Origin: Lithodes maja
Lineage: Eukaryota; Arthropoda; Malacostraca; Decapoda; Lithodidae
Reading direction: 5' to 3'
NCBI GenBank assembly: GCA_037953745.1
Contig: JBAKBP010012274.1
Location: 1-64,000, forward strand
DNA: 64,000 nt
Part shown: positions 45,942 through 55,777 of the stretch, in pieces
How positions within the stretch are numbered: the stretch's first letter is position 1
Layout: each line of letters begins with the position of its first letter
Made by a program: the position numbers and the translations under genes
The notes under the pieces: model-generated
Databases searched by the model: none
What the model was told of the DNA's origin: nothing
The model's input: only the letters and a program-made list of their open reading frames with translations

Positions 45942-46645
45942 GTGGCCCTTTTAGTCACGTTTTGTTTAATTTCAAAAAAAAGGGGAGGAGGGGGAGGGTG
46001 CAGTCAGTGTGACATAGGACACCCTAGACCCCTCCGGAGTATGTGTTCGGAACGTACGAGCTGTGATACTGGTTGTAGGCATTGTATTATAAAATTTCTC
46101 TGTAGTATTCATTGCAGGAAATTGTGCTAAAGGCCAATAGTAGTGTTACAACAATTCTTGTTGTAAGTAGCTTTGGCTGTGAAGCAATAGATTTTTGAGA
46201 AATCTCGGTAGTTGCAACTACGACTTTTACTTTTGAAGTAATTACTTCTGCATAAGTACACGAGTTCAGTACTTCTACGAATGTACAAGAATTAATTTAT
46301 GTTTGGTTATATTTTTAGGAATATATCCACTAGTTAATGGGGTTTATATGTGCACATGTAAACTTATAAGTTTTTAGTTTTCACCACTTCCTTTAAGTGG
46401 GGTGCCTTCTTAACTAGCAGATCTGTGCACAGAGTCTCAGAGTTAACCCTTTTTCAAGCAGGCTTCTTTGAAGCACGCTCCTGCTTGTACCCCTTTTTGA
46501 AGATTTAGGCTGTATAAAGTTTATGCACCCGAATATATCTTTTTTACAAAAGTAAGAATACTATGTGGTTGTTTGATTATCTGCTTTTCTAGAGTTATGA
46601 TATGATTACGAATGTCCCCCTCCAGTCTTAGAAATCAGGCATGTT

Positions 46646-46743
46646 CGTCAATGATGGAGGGGCCACTAATAAATTATAGGTTTGACTCCTGTAAGGAGAT
46701 AAAGAAAACCTAATATTTAGTAGTGGCCCCGTAATCATTGACG
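46646..46743. repeat. DIRS internal complementary region (imperfect palindrome)
   Basis: CGTCAATGATGGAGGGGCC on the left pairs with GGCCCCGTAATCATTGACG on the right, around a small CTCC/GGAG centre. It matches the joined complements of the left and right DIRS termini. Confidence 0.8.
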
Positions 46744-47080
46744 ACTGGGGCCCTCCCGACCATCCCCTTCCCATTCGTTGATGTATTACGGATTTTGGTT
46801 TACTTGATATGTCAGTGAAGGAAGAATGACGCCTGAATCAGCGTCTGGTCAAAGATCCGCACAAGTACATCCACGATATGATGGAAAGCTTATTGGATAG
46901 TTATTCTTATTTTCTTTTTGTTTTTATTTTTTACGAAGTTTTTTCGTAGTGAGAACCCAATTCATAATGACTGAAGCCATGAGTGAGGTCGCGTGCGCTC
47001 ATGATGAAGGCTCCTCAGATTTTAAATGCTCTGCGCGGTAGATTCAAACTACGGCGGATTAGTGTTTGAAGAGGCATGTT

Positions 47081-47149
47081 CGTCAATGATTACGGGGCCA
47101 CTACTAAATATTAGGTTTTCTTTTTCTCCTTACAGGAGTCAAACCTATA
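47081..47149 (+). repeat. Right terminal repeat end of the second DIRS fragment
   Basis: From CGTCAATGATTACGGGGCC to AAACCTATA it is the inverse of one half of the palindrome at 46646-46743. LINE sequence begins at 47150. Confidence 0.75.
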
Positions 47150-47660
47150 GTACTTGCATTTTTTTTGGATGAAAAGGCATTAACCAATGCTCAGACCATC
47201 CCTTCATGCCCTCCACATTTCCTTGAAGCAAACCCACATCTTCCTTACTCCTCACTCTTCTATACAGCTTAGTGTCATCCGCATACAGGTATGCCTCACT
47301 TCCATTAGTTATAACTTCAGGTAAGTCGTTGATAAATACAACGAACAGTAGTGGTCCCAACACAGATCCCTGAGGTACCCCACTAGTAATTTCCCTCCAC
47401 CCCGAGCCTACTCCATTCACCAGTACCCTCTGTCTCCGATCCATTTCACACATTTCTCCCCTATATTATAGCTTCTAACTTTCTCTATTAACCTTTTATG
47501 TGGGACCTTATCGAAGGCCTTCATAAAATCGCAATATACCACGTCTATTACATCACCATCCTCTAGAATTTGCATGTAGTACCGTCGACCTTTCGATCTT
47601 GTAGCTCCCAGTTCTAGTTTTGCTTTATCATTGGCGACTTATCCGCCGGATCTAGAATCA
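47150..47660 (-). pseudogene. CR1/Jockey-type LINE, RT N-terminal half
   Basis: Minus-strand motifs are YCDFMKAFDKVPHKR (near 47520), GVPQGSVLGPLLF and LYADDTKLYRR, ending FHPKKMQVL at the DIRS junction. A frame change lies near 47455. It is 5'-truncated near 47600-47660. Together with 44838-45575 it makes one LINE copy. Confidence 0.75.
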
Positions 47661-47744
47661 AAATAATCCGTGTTAGCGCTCGACGATCGCCGGGATTGAT
47701 TCATGTATCACAAGACGAATGAGATCAGTGTTTTTTGCACTCGG

Positions 47745-48045
47745 GTAAGAATTTTATAATCTGGTAGCACAGAATAGGCTACACAATACCCAGTTACATT
47801 TCGGAGAAATGCTAACGTAAGGGGAATTCAGATTGTTTAAGAATTATTAAAACTTTATTCTTTCTTACAAATTAGTAGCACATAATAGGCTACACAATAC
47901 TCTACTACATTTCTGAGGAATGTTTAACGTAAGGTGAATTAAGATTGTTTAAGTGTTATTCAAACTTTATTCCTTTTTACGTAGAGATATATAATATACT
48001 CCTTTACATTTTGGAGAAATGTTAACGTAAGGGGGATTAAGATTG
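47745..48045. repeat. Roughly 112 bp tandem repeat
   Basis: About 2.7 units share AATAGGCTACACAATAC, AATGTTAACGTAAGG and AGATTGTTTA. No coding content. Confidence 0.75.
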
Positions 48046-48059
48046 TTTATGGATGACCG

Positions 48060-50109
48060 AGTTACTAACTCTGAGTTAGAGTGTGGACAACCGTCAGAAT
48101 TTTCGCAAGAAACTCTTCCGGTCGCTACATTCGCGGATGACAGAGAGGAAGTTCTGGGAGTACCCGGTGGGCTCACTCAATTGAATACAGCTGACGGTAC
48201 CATTAGGTCGTCTGAAGGTCAAAAGAAGTATCTTGGTAGGAAACAAGTGTTTTCCACTTTCACAGGCGGAAACACTAAGAACAATTCCAACTTTAATCCA
48301 CAACCTCCTGGCAGCTTGGGCGAAGCCAGAAGTAATTCACTCCTCCTTAAATTGGACAGCTCCACCTCCGACGGTTTGGGTAGATACAGACGCGTCAGGA
48401 ACCCTGGGACGGGGTTACCAATCAAATTTAGGCCATCAAGGTCAGGATAGATGATCAACTTCAAATCATCTTCATATCAATGCCAAGGAGTTGCTAGTCC
48501 CACTATTCTTGTTACAGGAGCACAGCATGAGCCGGGCAGGAAAGTCCCTAGCCTTCAGAATGGACAATTTATCTGCAGTGACATGCATTAAAAAAGCAAG
48601 GGTCAGTAAGATAAAAGAGTGTTACAAGGGTTGTCGGAAAAGATATTTCGTCTAGCCGCGAGGCTCGGGATTTATCTTCACACAATGTATCTGCCCGGCA
48701 TGACGAATGTATGGGCGGATGCTCTGTCCCAGAGACAGAGCACTCAAGTAGAATGGGCTCTCAGACAGACATCTTTCAAAGCTGATTGCAGAGCCCTACC
48801 ATCCACAAATAGATTTGTTCGCATCAGAGGCATGCCACAGGCTGCCCCAGTACCTCACACGCCGGAATCTCATTCCGGCTGGGGATCCGGACGCATTTCT
48901 GGTAGAGTGGAACAAATGGAGCTCCATTTATCTGTTTCTACCTCCAGACGCATCCTTAATGTACACAGTAGTTCACAAACTACGGGATTATCGGGGCATG
49001 GTCTCGACGATCGCACCCTTGTGGCCGGCTCAAGTGTGGTACAACCAATTAAAGATGCGATGCGAGAAGCCGGTGTCGCTCCCGATCTCGTACTTCCACT
49101 TAGAGACAATTTGAAACTTCAAGACCTCGCTGACTCTTGCCTTGTGGAGATTCAGAAGTCCAAGTTGGGGGAAACAGTGACTCACAAGTTGATTAATCAG
49201 TATGCTCTATCAACACGACGACAGTACCAATCACACTGGAAGTCATTTACTACCTGGGGGGTAGAAACTGGTCAACAACTGTCCTCGGTGGCTCTGGTGT
49301 TTAATTATTTAATTTACCTATTAGACGTTCAATGTTGTCAGTTGCCACATTAAGGAATCACCTCACAGCAATTAGGACACCATGTTTAGATTTAACTGGT
49401 TTGTCTGTACCGGAGGCGGAGGAATAGGGTTTCATGGCAAGCTTCACCCTCCTCGTCAACTCACACCCACCTGGTCTCTTGATCTGGCCCTTGAGATGCT
49501 GCAGTCCCGTAAATATTGAAAGGATACTCCCTGCGAACTAATACTTGAAAAGGCAATTTTTTCTGATGGCACTGCCTACGGGTGACAGGGTATCTGAGTT
49601 GACGGCGATGAGTTAGGAGCCAAACTGTCTTAAGATTTTCAAGGCGCAACATGGGTGTACATATTGCTCCTGCTCCTAACTTCATTGCTAAGAATGAACA
49701 TTATAATCATGTATTCACAGAGTTCGAAATCCCAGCTCTGAAACAGATTGACAGGCACCATTTACTGTGCCCAGTGCAGTCACTCATACTATTTATGCGG
49801 GCTTCCCGGCCCTCACAGGCGGGAGCCCTGTGGGTCTTCACGGACAGGCATTCGGTTACAAAAACGCCGGCTAGCTGCGTTATTATTTGAAGTCATTCGA
49901 GAGAGTAATCCGGGCGTATTGGCTAGATCACACGATATCCGTAAATGGGCGGCATCATTCCGATTCCACCATAATTACTCCCTAGAAGATATTCAGCAGA
50001 CCCAAGCAGTCATCAAATCATACTTTTCTCACACGTTACCTGTCCGTCAATCTCATGAAACCTTCTCGTACTTGTGTAACATTAAGGCAGAAAGTCTAGT
50101 GTTAAGCTA
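48060..50109 (+). pseudogene. DIRS RNase H and tyrosine recombinase region
   Basis: Broken frames encode the end of RT, then RNase H (WVDTDASGTLG at about 48378, INAKELLVPL, MDNLSAVTCI, YLPGMTNVWADAL). A DIRS linker follows (PLWPAQVWY), then the recombinase N-domain (YALSTRRQYQSHWKSF) and catalytic region (GDRVSELTAM with the first Arg near 49587, HDIRKWAASF, and FLTRYLSV with the Tyr). Stops and frame changes occur near 48452, 48640, 49115, 49345 and 49625. The enzyme pair copies DIRS RNA and integrates the product by recombination rather than by DDE integrase. No RT YxDD motif is seen upstream. Confidence 0.8.
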
Positions 50110-50517
50110 ATTTTGTGACGTGAAAAAGGGGGGGGGGGAGTATCCTAGCTAAGGACTCTACCTGCCTCTGAAATGAGACAAAATGTAATGAGTATAAAGG
50201 TCATGTGATAATCCGTTCCTTAGGCTAGAATAAGGCTACTCAGGAACATTTCTTAATTTTTAGGTGAAACACTATGGATGCAATAGGGTTTCCAAGATAC
50301 TCAATAATCTCAGGGATGAGATTTAGAGTAAGAGTACAAATATTTTGGTAATATAGTACCTGAGGCTATGAATATGTAGGCCTACATATTAACAAATTTG
50401 GGTGCTAATGAATGTTTCATTTACCCTGGTACATATAAGCTATATGAATAGTTTATTCTCCTGTTACACCAACTGTTCTATCAAATTAAAGGTGCTAATA
50501 CCACAGGCTTCCTTTAA

Positions 50518-51744
50518 CCCGGCAAGTGCGGGAAGACTCTTAAGAGTTTCCCCGGGCGACTGCGGGAAGACTCTTAAGATCCTGGGCCTAAAAAAATCCA
50601 TTTAAAACACCCCAATTTTTTTTTTTTTTTTGCCCCTGGGCCATGCCAAATATCACTCCTCCACCTCCCTTCCTTCCCCATTTCCCTCCCCTCCTTCAGT
50701 TATCACCTATTTTCCCTGTTATTCCCTTATTCTGTGGTCTATTTTCGTGCTAACATTAGCGAGTTGGTAGCAGGGCGTTGTCATCACTGTTACCAAGCGT
50801 GGGAAAGAGCGAGAGAGAGACTATTGCGTAACAGTGTCTCTCCAGACAAGGGGAGGGGAGGAGGGGAGGGAGGTTGCCTCAGCCATACATTATGTAACTC
50901 CCGGCCTGTATCGCCGATTTTGACCATCCAAACGCTGTTTCCACTTGTTTTATTGCTGTAACAGGTTAATACCTTTATAATCAACCTAAAATAGGCGCAT
51001 ATGGATAAGTATTAATGCTATTTATGGTAAAATAACGATGTTAGTGATGGGAACAGCTCAAATACGTGCGCACAGGCGTGTGGTGTCTCATACCCCCCTT
51101 GCGCACGTCTTAGGTTAACCTAACAAGTGCGCATGGGGGTAATTGGAAACGTCCCCCTGTGCCGACGTATTTGAGGTGTTTCTGTCACTAAAATATTCAT
51201 TGTGCCATTAATAGCATTAATACTTATCCATATGCGCCTATTATGGGTTGATTATAAAGGTATTAACCTGAAACAACAATAAAACGAGTGAAAACAGCGT
51301 TTGGATGGTCAAAATCGGAGATATAGCCCGCGAGTTGTATAATGTATGGGTGAGGCAAGCTGCTTTCCCGCCAATTTCCCCCAAGGCCACTGAGACACAG
51401 TCGATCGATACTCTCTCTCTCTCTCTTGCACTCGCTTGCCATCAGTGATGACAACACCCTGCTTGCAACTCGCTAATGTTAGCACAAAAATATACCTCAG
51501 AATAAGGGAATAACAGGGAAAATAGGTGATAACTGAAGGAGAGGAGGAAAGTGGGGAAGGAGGGGAGGTAGAGGACTGAGATTTTGCATGGCCCAGGGGC
51601 CAAAACAAAAAAATAAAAAATAAAAAAATAAAAATATATTTTTTGTTTTCGATGTCAAAAGTTGATTTTTGTTTTCACTCACTCTTAAGAGTCTCCCCGC
51701 AGTCCGCCGGGGGAACTCTTAAGTCTCTCCCCGCAGTTCCCGGG
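50518..51744. mobile_element. Palindromic (foldback) piggyBac MITE
   Basis: TTAA lies at 50514-50517 and 51745-51748. The ends start CCCGGCAAGTGCGGG and, on the right, CCCGGGAACTGCGGGG (inverse). Each end holds a doubled motif with GACTCTTAAGAG, matching the termini of the autonomous piggyBac at 55524-61177. The two halves, about 600 bp each, are inverted copies of each other around TAGGTTAACCTA at 51111-51122. It has no ORF of its own. It lies in the 3' region of the DIRS element. Confidence 0.85.
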
Positions 51745-51876
51745 TTAAGAAACGCCGCCTGTAACCCTCTTTTATATTTTTCTTTGATATTAAACTGACC
51801 TGATTACCTGGGTTATTAGTGGTATGTGATGTTTATGATGAATGTCCCCACTCCAGTCTTGAGAATTCAGGCGCAT

Positions 51877-51973
51877 CGTCAATGATGAAGGGGCCACTAA
51901 TAAATTATAGGTTTGAGTCCCGAAGGGAAGAATGAAAACCTAATATTTAGTAGTGGCCCCGGAATCATTGACG
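51877..51973. repeat. Internal complementary region of the 40408-52390 DIRS
   Basis: CGTCAATGATGAAGGGGCC pairs with GGCCCCGGAATCATTGACG around GTCCCGAAGGGA. One half equals the inverse of the left terminus at 40408, the other the inverse of the right terminus at 52323-52390. Confidence 0.85.
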
Positions 51974-52046
51974 ATTTTTGCCCTCCCGTCCATCCTCTTC
52001 CCATTCATCTGCTACATTTTTGAGAGTCTCGATATGTCAGATTAAT

Positions 52047-52390
52047 TAAGGAGGAACGCTCGCAGTGAGCGGGGTGGCGAGCGGTACCCAAGAGCAGACG
52101 CATGGAAAGCGCAAGCCAGGTCAAGTTTATTTTATTTTAATTTTATTTTTGTTATTATTTTTACTAGTAGTGGACCCACATCATAAGGACGAGTCCGTGA
52201 GTGGTTATTTAGAGCGTTTCGCTCACGATGTAAGGCAATCGTATTTTGAGTTCGCCTTGGGCGGTAAGTTTGAACAGCAAGCCTAGAGTTCAAAGATTGT
52301 CCATTACCTACGTAAGGCACATCGTCAATGATTCCGGGGCCACTACTAAATATTAGGTTTTCATTCTTCCCTTCGGGACTCAAACCTATA
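52047..52390 (+). repeat. Right inverted terminal repeat of the DIRS element
   Basis: Inverse of 40408-40722, ending GGGACTCAAACCTATA. After 52390 the host repeat resumes. Confidence 0.85.
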
Positions 52391-53265
52391 TTAGAGGACA
52401 CAGTTACCTTAACTACAATATCAAGAGTAGAAGTGGAGGGATGCCTGGGCACTTCAACCTTTAATATTGGCGATACAGCCTATTAGAGGCCCCTATGTTA
52501 AACTGATGGGATGCCACAGTTAACAAAGATCCCTCAATAGGTTTTCTTTAACTCACAGTGTAGGACTTTGGGGTGTCGTACATCCTACTGAATGGAGGGG
52601 TAATCTTGAGGTTTCTCAACTTTGGATGCCAGTGATCGAGAAGCCTCAAAATTGCTTAACTTCCTTCAGATTTCCCTGGCATAGTATTCACAATTACTGA
52701 GAGGTACCCGTCCTCCCCTTGAGGAGAGCAAGGACGGGAGTGTGCGCTCTCTGTTAGGACAAAAAGTCCTTCTTGTCCTAGGGGAAGGTTGACTTCCTTT
52801 ATTTTATTAATATCTTTATTAATCTCCAAGATACGGCAAAGGTAATATTTTATATTTATAACATTCAAGCCAAGGTTTATTTGAGGTTACAGATCACAGG
52901 AGGGGGCATGAGGTTGCGGAGATACTTTAGTTTTTGTGCAGGGTTGGAAGATGTTTGGGTTTGAACTTTGAGGGGGAAATTCAGGGGCGAAGGAGTTACA
53001 AGAAAATTAGGTTTCTCAGGCGTATCCTGATATTATTCTGCAAACAATAGGTGGAAATTATATTCGTTTATATAACCCTTCCCCTGATCTTATGAATTTT
53101 ATGTAATGCCTCAGTGAGCAACTACTGTATGCAGTAGAATTATATATTTATTATAGAGGTTACCTGATATGGGGACAACTGGCTTGATAATTAGCCTAAT
53201 AACATGTGTACAGCCTATAACCTAGCATATAAAGGTATAAATATTATCATAGTTATTAACCTCTC
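52391..53265. other. Host repeat continuation and unassigned sequence
   Basis: 52391-52530 continues the GGGATGCC repeat seen at 40125-40407. From 52530 to 53265 I see no gene or element. Confidence 0.5.
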
Positions 53266-53269
53266 GGCT

Positions 53270-53770
53270 GCGCATGGGGGGTATGAGACACCACACTCCT
53301 GTGCTGACGTATTTGAGCTGTTCCCATCACTAACATCGTTATTTTACCATAAATAGCATTAATACTTATCCATATGCGCCTATTATAGGTTGATTATAAA
53401 GGTATTAACCTGTTACAACAATAAAACAAGTGGAAACAGCGTTTGGATGGTCAAAATCGGCGATACAGGCTGGGAGTTACATAATGTATGGCTGAGGCAA
53501 CCTCCCTTCCCACCACTTTTCCCGTCTGGAGAGAGACTGTCGATCGATACTCTCTCTCTCTCTCTTGCACTCGCTTGCTAACAGTGATGACAATGCACTG
53601 CTTGCAACTCGCTAATGTTAGCACGAAAATAGACCACAGGATAAGGGAATAACAGGGAAAATAGACGAGGAAAGTGGGGAAGGAGGGGAGGTGGAGGAGT
53701 GATATTTGGCATGGCCCAGGGGCAAAAAAAAAAAAAAAAAAAAAAATTATTGTTTTGGGGTGTTTTAAAT
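53270..53770. mobile_element. Single arm related to the palindromic piggyBac MITE
   Basis: After TTAA (53266-53269) the sequence runs CCTCTCGGCTGCGCATGG and then parallels one arm of the MITE: AATACTTATCCATATGCGCC, GTTTGGATGGTCAAAATCGG, GCATGGCCCAGGGGC. A CCTCTC-type end also sits just inside the right terminus of the autonomous element (inverse of 61112-61119). The right boundary is not clear. Confidence 0.6.
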
Positions 53771-53974
53771 GTGGGTGTGCATGCTATTATTTTCCTCCAC
53801 AATCATTACCGGCAGTGTGCACTATAGCTTTTGGTGCAATATTTTCTGCTACAATGGCTTAATTATTTATATAATGGCCAAAATAGGATATGGGTGACAC
53901 TTTTCTGGATTCGGAGTTTAAGCGCTCTGATGACGTATGCCCAGGAACACAACAAGCTCTTCTGACAGGTGGAA

Positions 53975-54187
53975 ATGGAGGATAGTGACAGTAGTTCCGA
54001 TTCGTTTGCCAATACTGAGGGTGATAACCGTGATTATGGCAAAGAACCTCAAGTGATGAATATTGGTGGTGTCCAGGCTTATATGTATGAACCTGTAGGA
54101 CGAGATCCAGCAGCAGGAGAGGAGGGAGAAGCAGCTGTGATTACCGCCCGCCTTGTTTACACTACTCGGAGCCGCGGCGGACGCTAG
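53975..54187 (+). CDS. Small acidic ORF, possible fragment of a transposon-associated gene
   Basis: ATG 53975 opens 70 codons. The N-terminus is Ser/Asp-rich (MEDSDSSSDSFANTEGDN), followed by VQAYMYEPVGRDP. An acidic start plus a xYxxEP segment is reminiscent of the short invertebrate proteins annotated as P2X7 C-terminus-like, often found with THAP transposons. The downstream Cys cluster of that domain is missing here. The frame ends at GGACGCTAG without a splice consensus I would trust. Function unknown. Confidence 0.3.
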   Translation: MEDSDSSSDSFANTEGDNRDYGKEPQVMNIGGVQAYMYEPVGRDPAAGEEGEAAVITARLVYTTRSRGGR

Positions 54188-54349
54188 CGATCATGTCCCC
54201 GTCTATTTTGACTGCATTTGGATACAATAATGAAAGCCCGCCCCTCACGCCTCCATGACTTATTGTCATCATCATATACATTGCCAACAGGGTGCAAATA
54301 ATAGAAAAAAATCGCCGTAAAAATAGACGGGAACTTAAACCACGCCGAT

Positions 54350-54353
<4 letters not shown>

Positions 54354-54399
<46 letters not shown>
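54354..54399 (+). repeat. 46-base T homopolymer
   Basis: A single uninterrupted T run, probably the tail of a minus-strand retroposon. The adjacent right-hand sequence (54400-54480) gives no recognisable SINE head. Confidence 0.7.
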
Positions 54400-54401
<2 letters not shown>

Positions 54402-54540
54402 CCTAGTTGCTAGTAGTTGAATTTCAGCCAATACATTTCTTTAGCCTAGGTTAGGCCTATATCCATCGACACTGACTGTATAATTTGGGCTAGGCTTAAG
54501 TTAGCCCATATTATCCACTCTCCTGACTCCTGAAATTGGC

Positions 54541-54960
54541 AAGCACGTATGGGTGGGAGGATGGTTTGGGGGATGGTGGGGGGAAGGTAGAAGGGTAATT
54601 GACTCGTGTTACAAATATGGAGCCGATTGGTGAGGTAGTTTCGCCACCACGGATTTTCATTTTTTTATGTGATGATCTACGGATAGGCTGGAAGTGGGTG
54701 GTGGGAGGAAGTTGGGGTTGTGGTGGGGGGAAGACAGAAGGGTAGGGGACTTGTCACACAAATATGGAACTAATTGGTGCAGTCGTTTCGCCGCCACATA
54801 TTTTCCCTTTTTTCCTTTGTGATGGCCTGATGCGGCGACCCATGGTCGGTGAGTGGATTGGGGAGGGGGTTGGGGTGGTGGTAGCAAGACGCCAGAAGGG
54901 TAAGGTACATGTGGTAGAAATATGAAAGCTATAGGTGCAGTCGTTTCGCTGCTACAATTT
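54541..54960. repeat. Three diverged units of about 140 bp
   Basis: Each unit has a TGGGGG/GGTGG-rich part, AGAAGGGTA, AAATATG, then GTTTCGCCRCCAC or GTTTCGCTGCTAC. Units start near 54541, 54690 and 54845. Confidence 0.65.
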
Positions 54961-55029
54961 TTTTTCGGCGAGTCCGTATATATACGGACCTGGCACTGGG
55001 CGTGACAAGACCCCAGTCCGTATAGGCAA

Positions 55030-55263
55030 TCAGCGGGTGCATCTAGCCATACCCATACTCCACTGCACTTTATTATCAAAGCATTCATCACGAAAATGTC
55101 CATTGCATATGAAGCTTGTTTTGGGCTTTGCCTCCCACACTCTGGTTCTTTGTATAAACTTCACCCATTTGTTACAATGGTATGGATCACTTGGAAACTT
55201 GTGTAGTGCTATGTTTGGTCCAGGGATGTTGCTACACCCGAAAACAGCACACCTATTCACCAT
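55030..55263 (-). CDS. THAP-type zinc finger domain
   Basis: The 77-residue frame from the ATG at 55263 begins MVNRCAVFGCSN and continues LHKFPSDPYHCNKWVKFIQR to FICNGHFRDECF. The C-x4-C pair and the later C-x2-H give the C2CH pattern of THAP DNA-binding domains, found in P-element and Kolobok-like transposases and in host transcription factors. The ORF stops right after the domain, so it is a single exon, a truncated transposase or a fragment. It lies about 260 bases left of the piggyBac insertion and has no assigned partner. Confidence 0.65.
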   Translation of the reverse strand: MVNRCAVFGCSNIPGPNIALHKFPSDPYHCNKWVKFIQRTRVWEAKPKTSFICNGHFRDECFDNKVQWSMGMARCTR

Positions 55264-55519
55264 TTTTGCTATACTTGCTGATGTTTACTTCCCAAATGTT
55301 TGCCTGGGCGTACGTCACATCCTCACGTGAGTACTAGTTGCAAGGGGTCGCAATTCAATATCTATTTTTGATTTGTTCTCTAATATTGAAGATTAGTTTT
55401 GACAAAGGAGTAGTCAGGTTGATTACTGGAGATCTAAACATCTCTTTAAATACATTATAAATTAATTTTAATTTCGGACGCCCCACCACCTTTAAATGGA
55501 TTTTTTAATAGCCTTACTC

Positions 55520-55523
55520 TTAA
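55520..55523. other. TTAA target duplication of the autonomous piggyBac, left
   Basis: TTAA at 55520-55523 and 61178-61181 flank the element, as for all piggyBac family insertions. Confidence 0.9.
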
Positions 55524-55583
55524 CCCGGGAGCTGCAGGGAGACTCTTAAGAGTTCCCCCGGCGCACTGCGGGGAGACTCTTAA
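55524..55583 (+). repeat. Left terminal inverted repeat of the piggyBac
   Basis: It starts CCCGGGAGCTGCAGGGAG; the second motif is CCCCGGCGCACTGCGGGG. The inverse at 61123-61177 differs at a few bases. Confidence 0.85.
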
Positions 55584-55777
55584 GAGTAAAGCTTTTGAAC
55601 GCGTACCAAAACCGCGCGTTAATAGTCAGGCGGCTGAAAATTGGTGTGGATATAGTACTACATGTCAACTCTCGATACCACCCCGCCAAACGCTCGCCCC
55701 GCACTCGTGCAAGCACCACCGCGCCAGTAACCACGCACTAGTCATGGAGCCCACACGTCCCTCACGCTCGCTCCCTG

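Larger units (their letters stand above)
45576..47149 (+). mobile_element. Second DIRS fragment inserted in the LINE
   Basis: It contains the recombinase C-terminal part, a 3' region, an internal complementary region (46646-46743) and a right terminal repeat ending GTCAAACCTATA at 47149. The left side, including RT and the left terminal repeat, is absent. About 45 residues of the LINE RT are missing at the same junction, so one deletion probably removed both. The terminal-repeat body differs from the 40408-52390 element, indicating another subfamily. Confidence 0.65.
40408..52390 (+). mobile_element. DIRS retrotransposon shell with later insertions
   Basis: The two ends are inverted repeats of each other (40408-40722 and 52047-52390), nearly identical over about 310 bases. 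An internal complementary region at 51877-51973 fuses the complements of both termini, which is the defining DIRS layout. Between them remain RNase H and tyrosine recombinase (48060-50109). The gag and most RT are not visible; 41395-48045 is occupied by other repeats and insertions. The flanks continue one host repeat without an obvious duplication, in line with tyrosine-recombinase integration. Confidence 0.7.

Noticed and set aside
46646..52390. CRISPR-like or foldback DNA repeats sharing CGTCAATGAT
   Set aside because: The repeats are the terminal and internal complementary regions of DIRS elements. There is no regular repeat-spacer structure.
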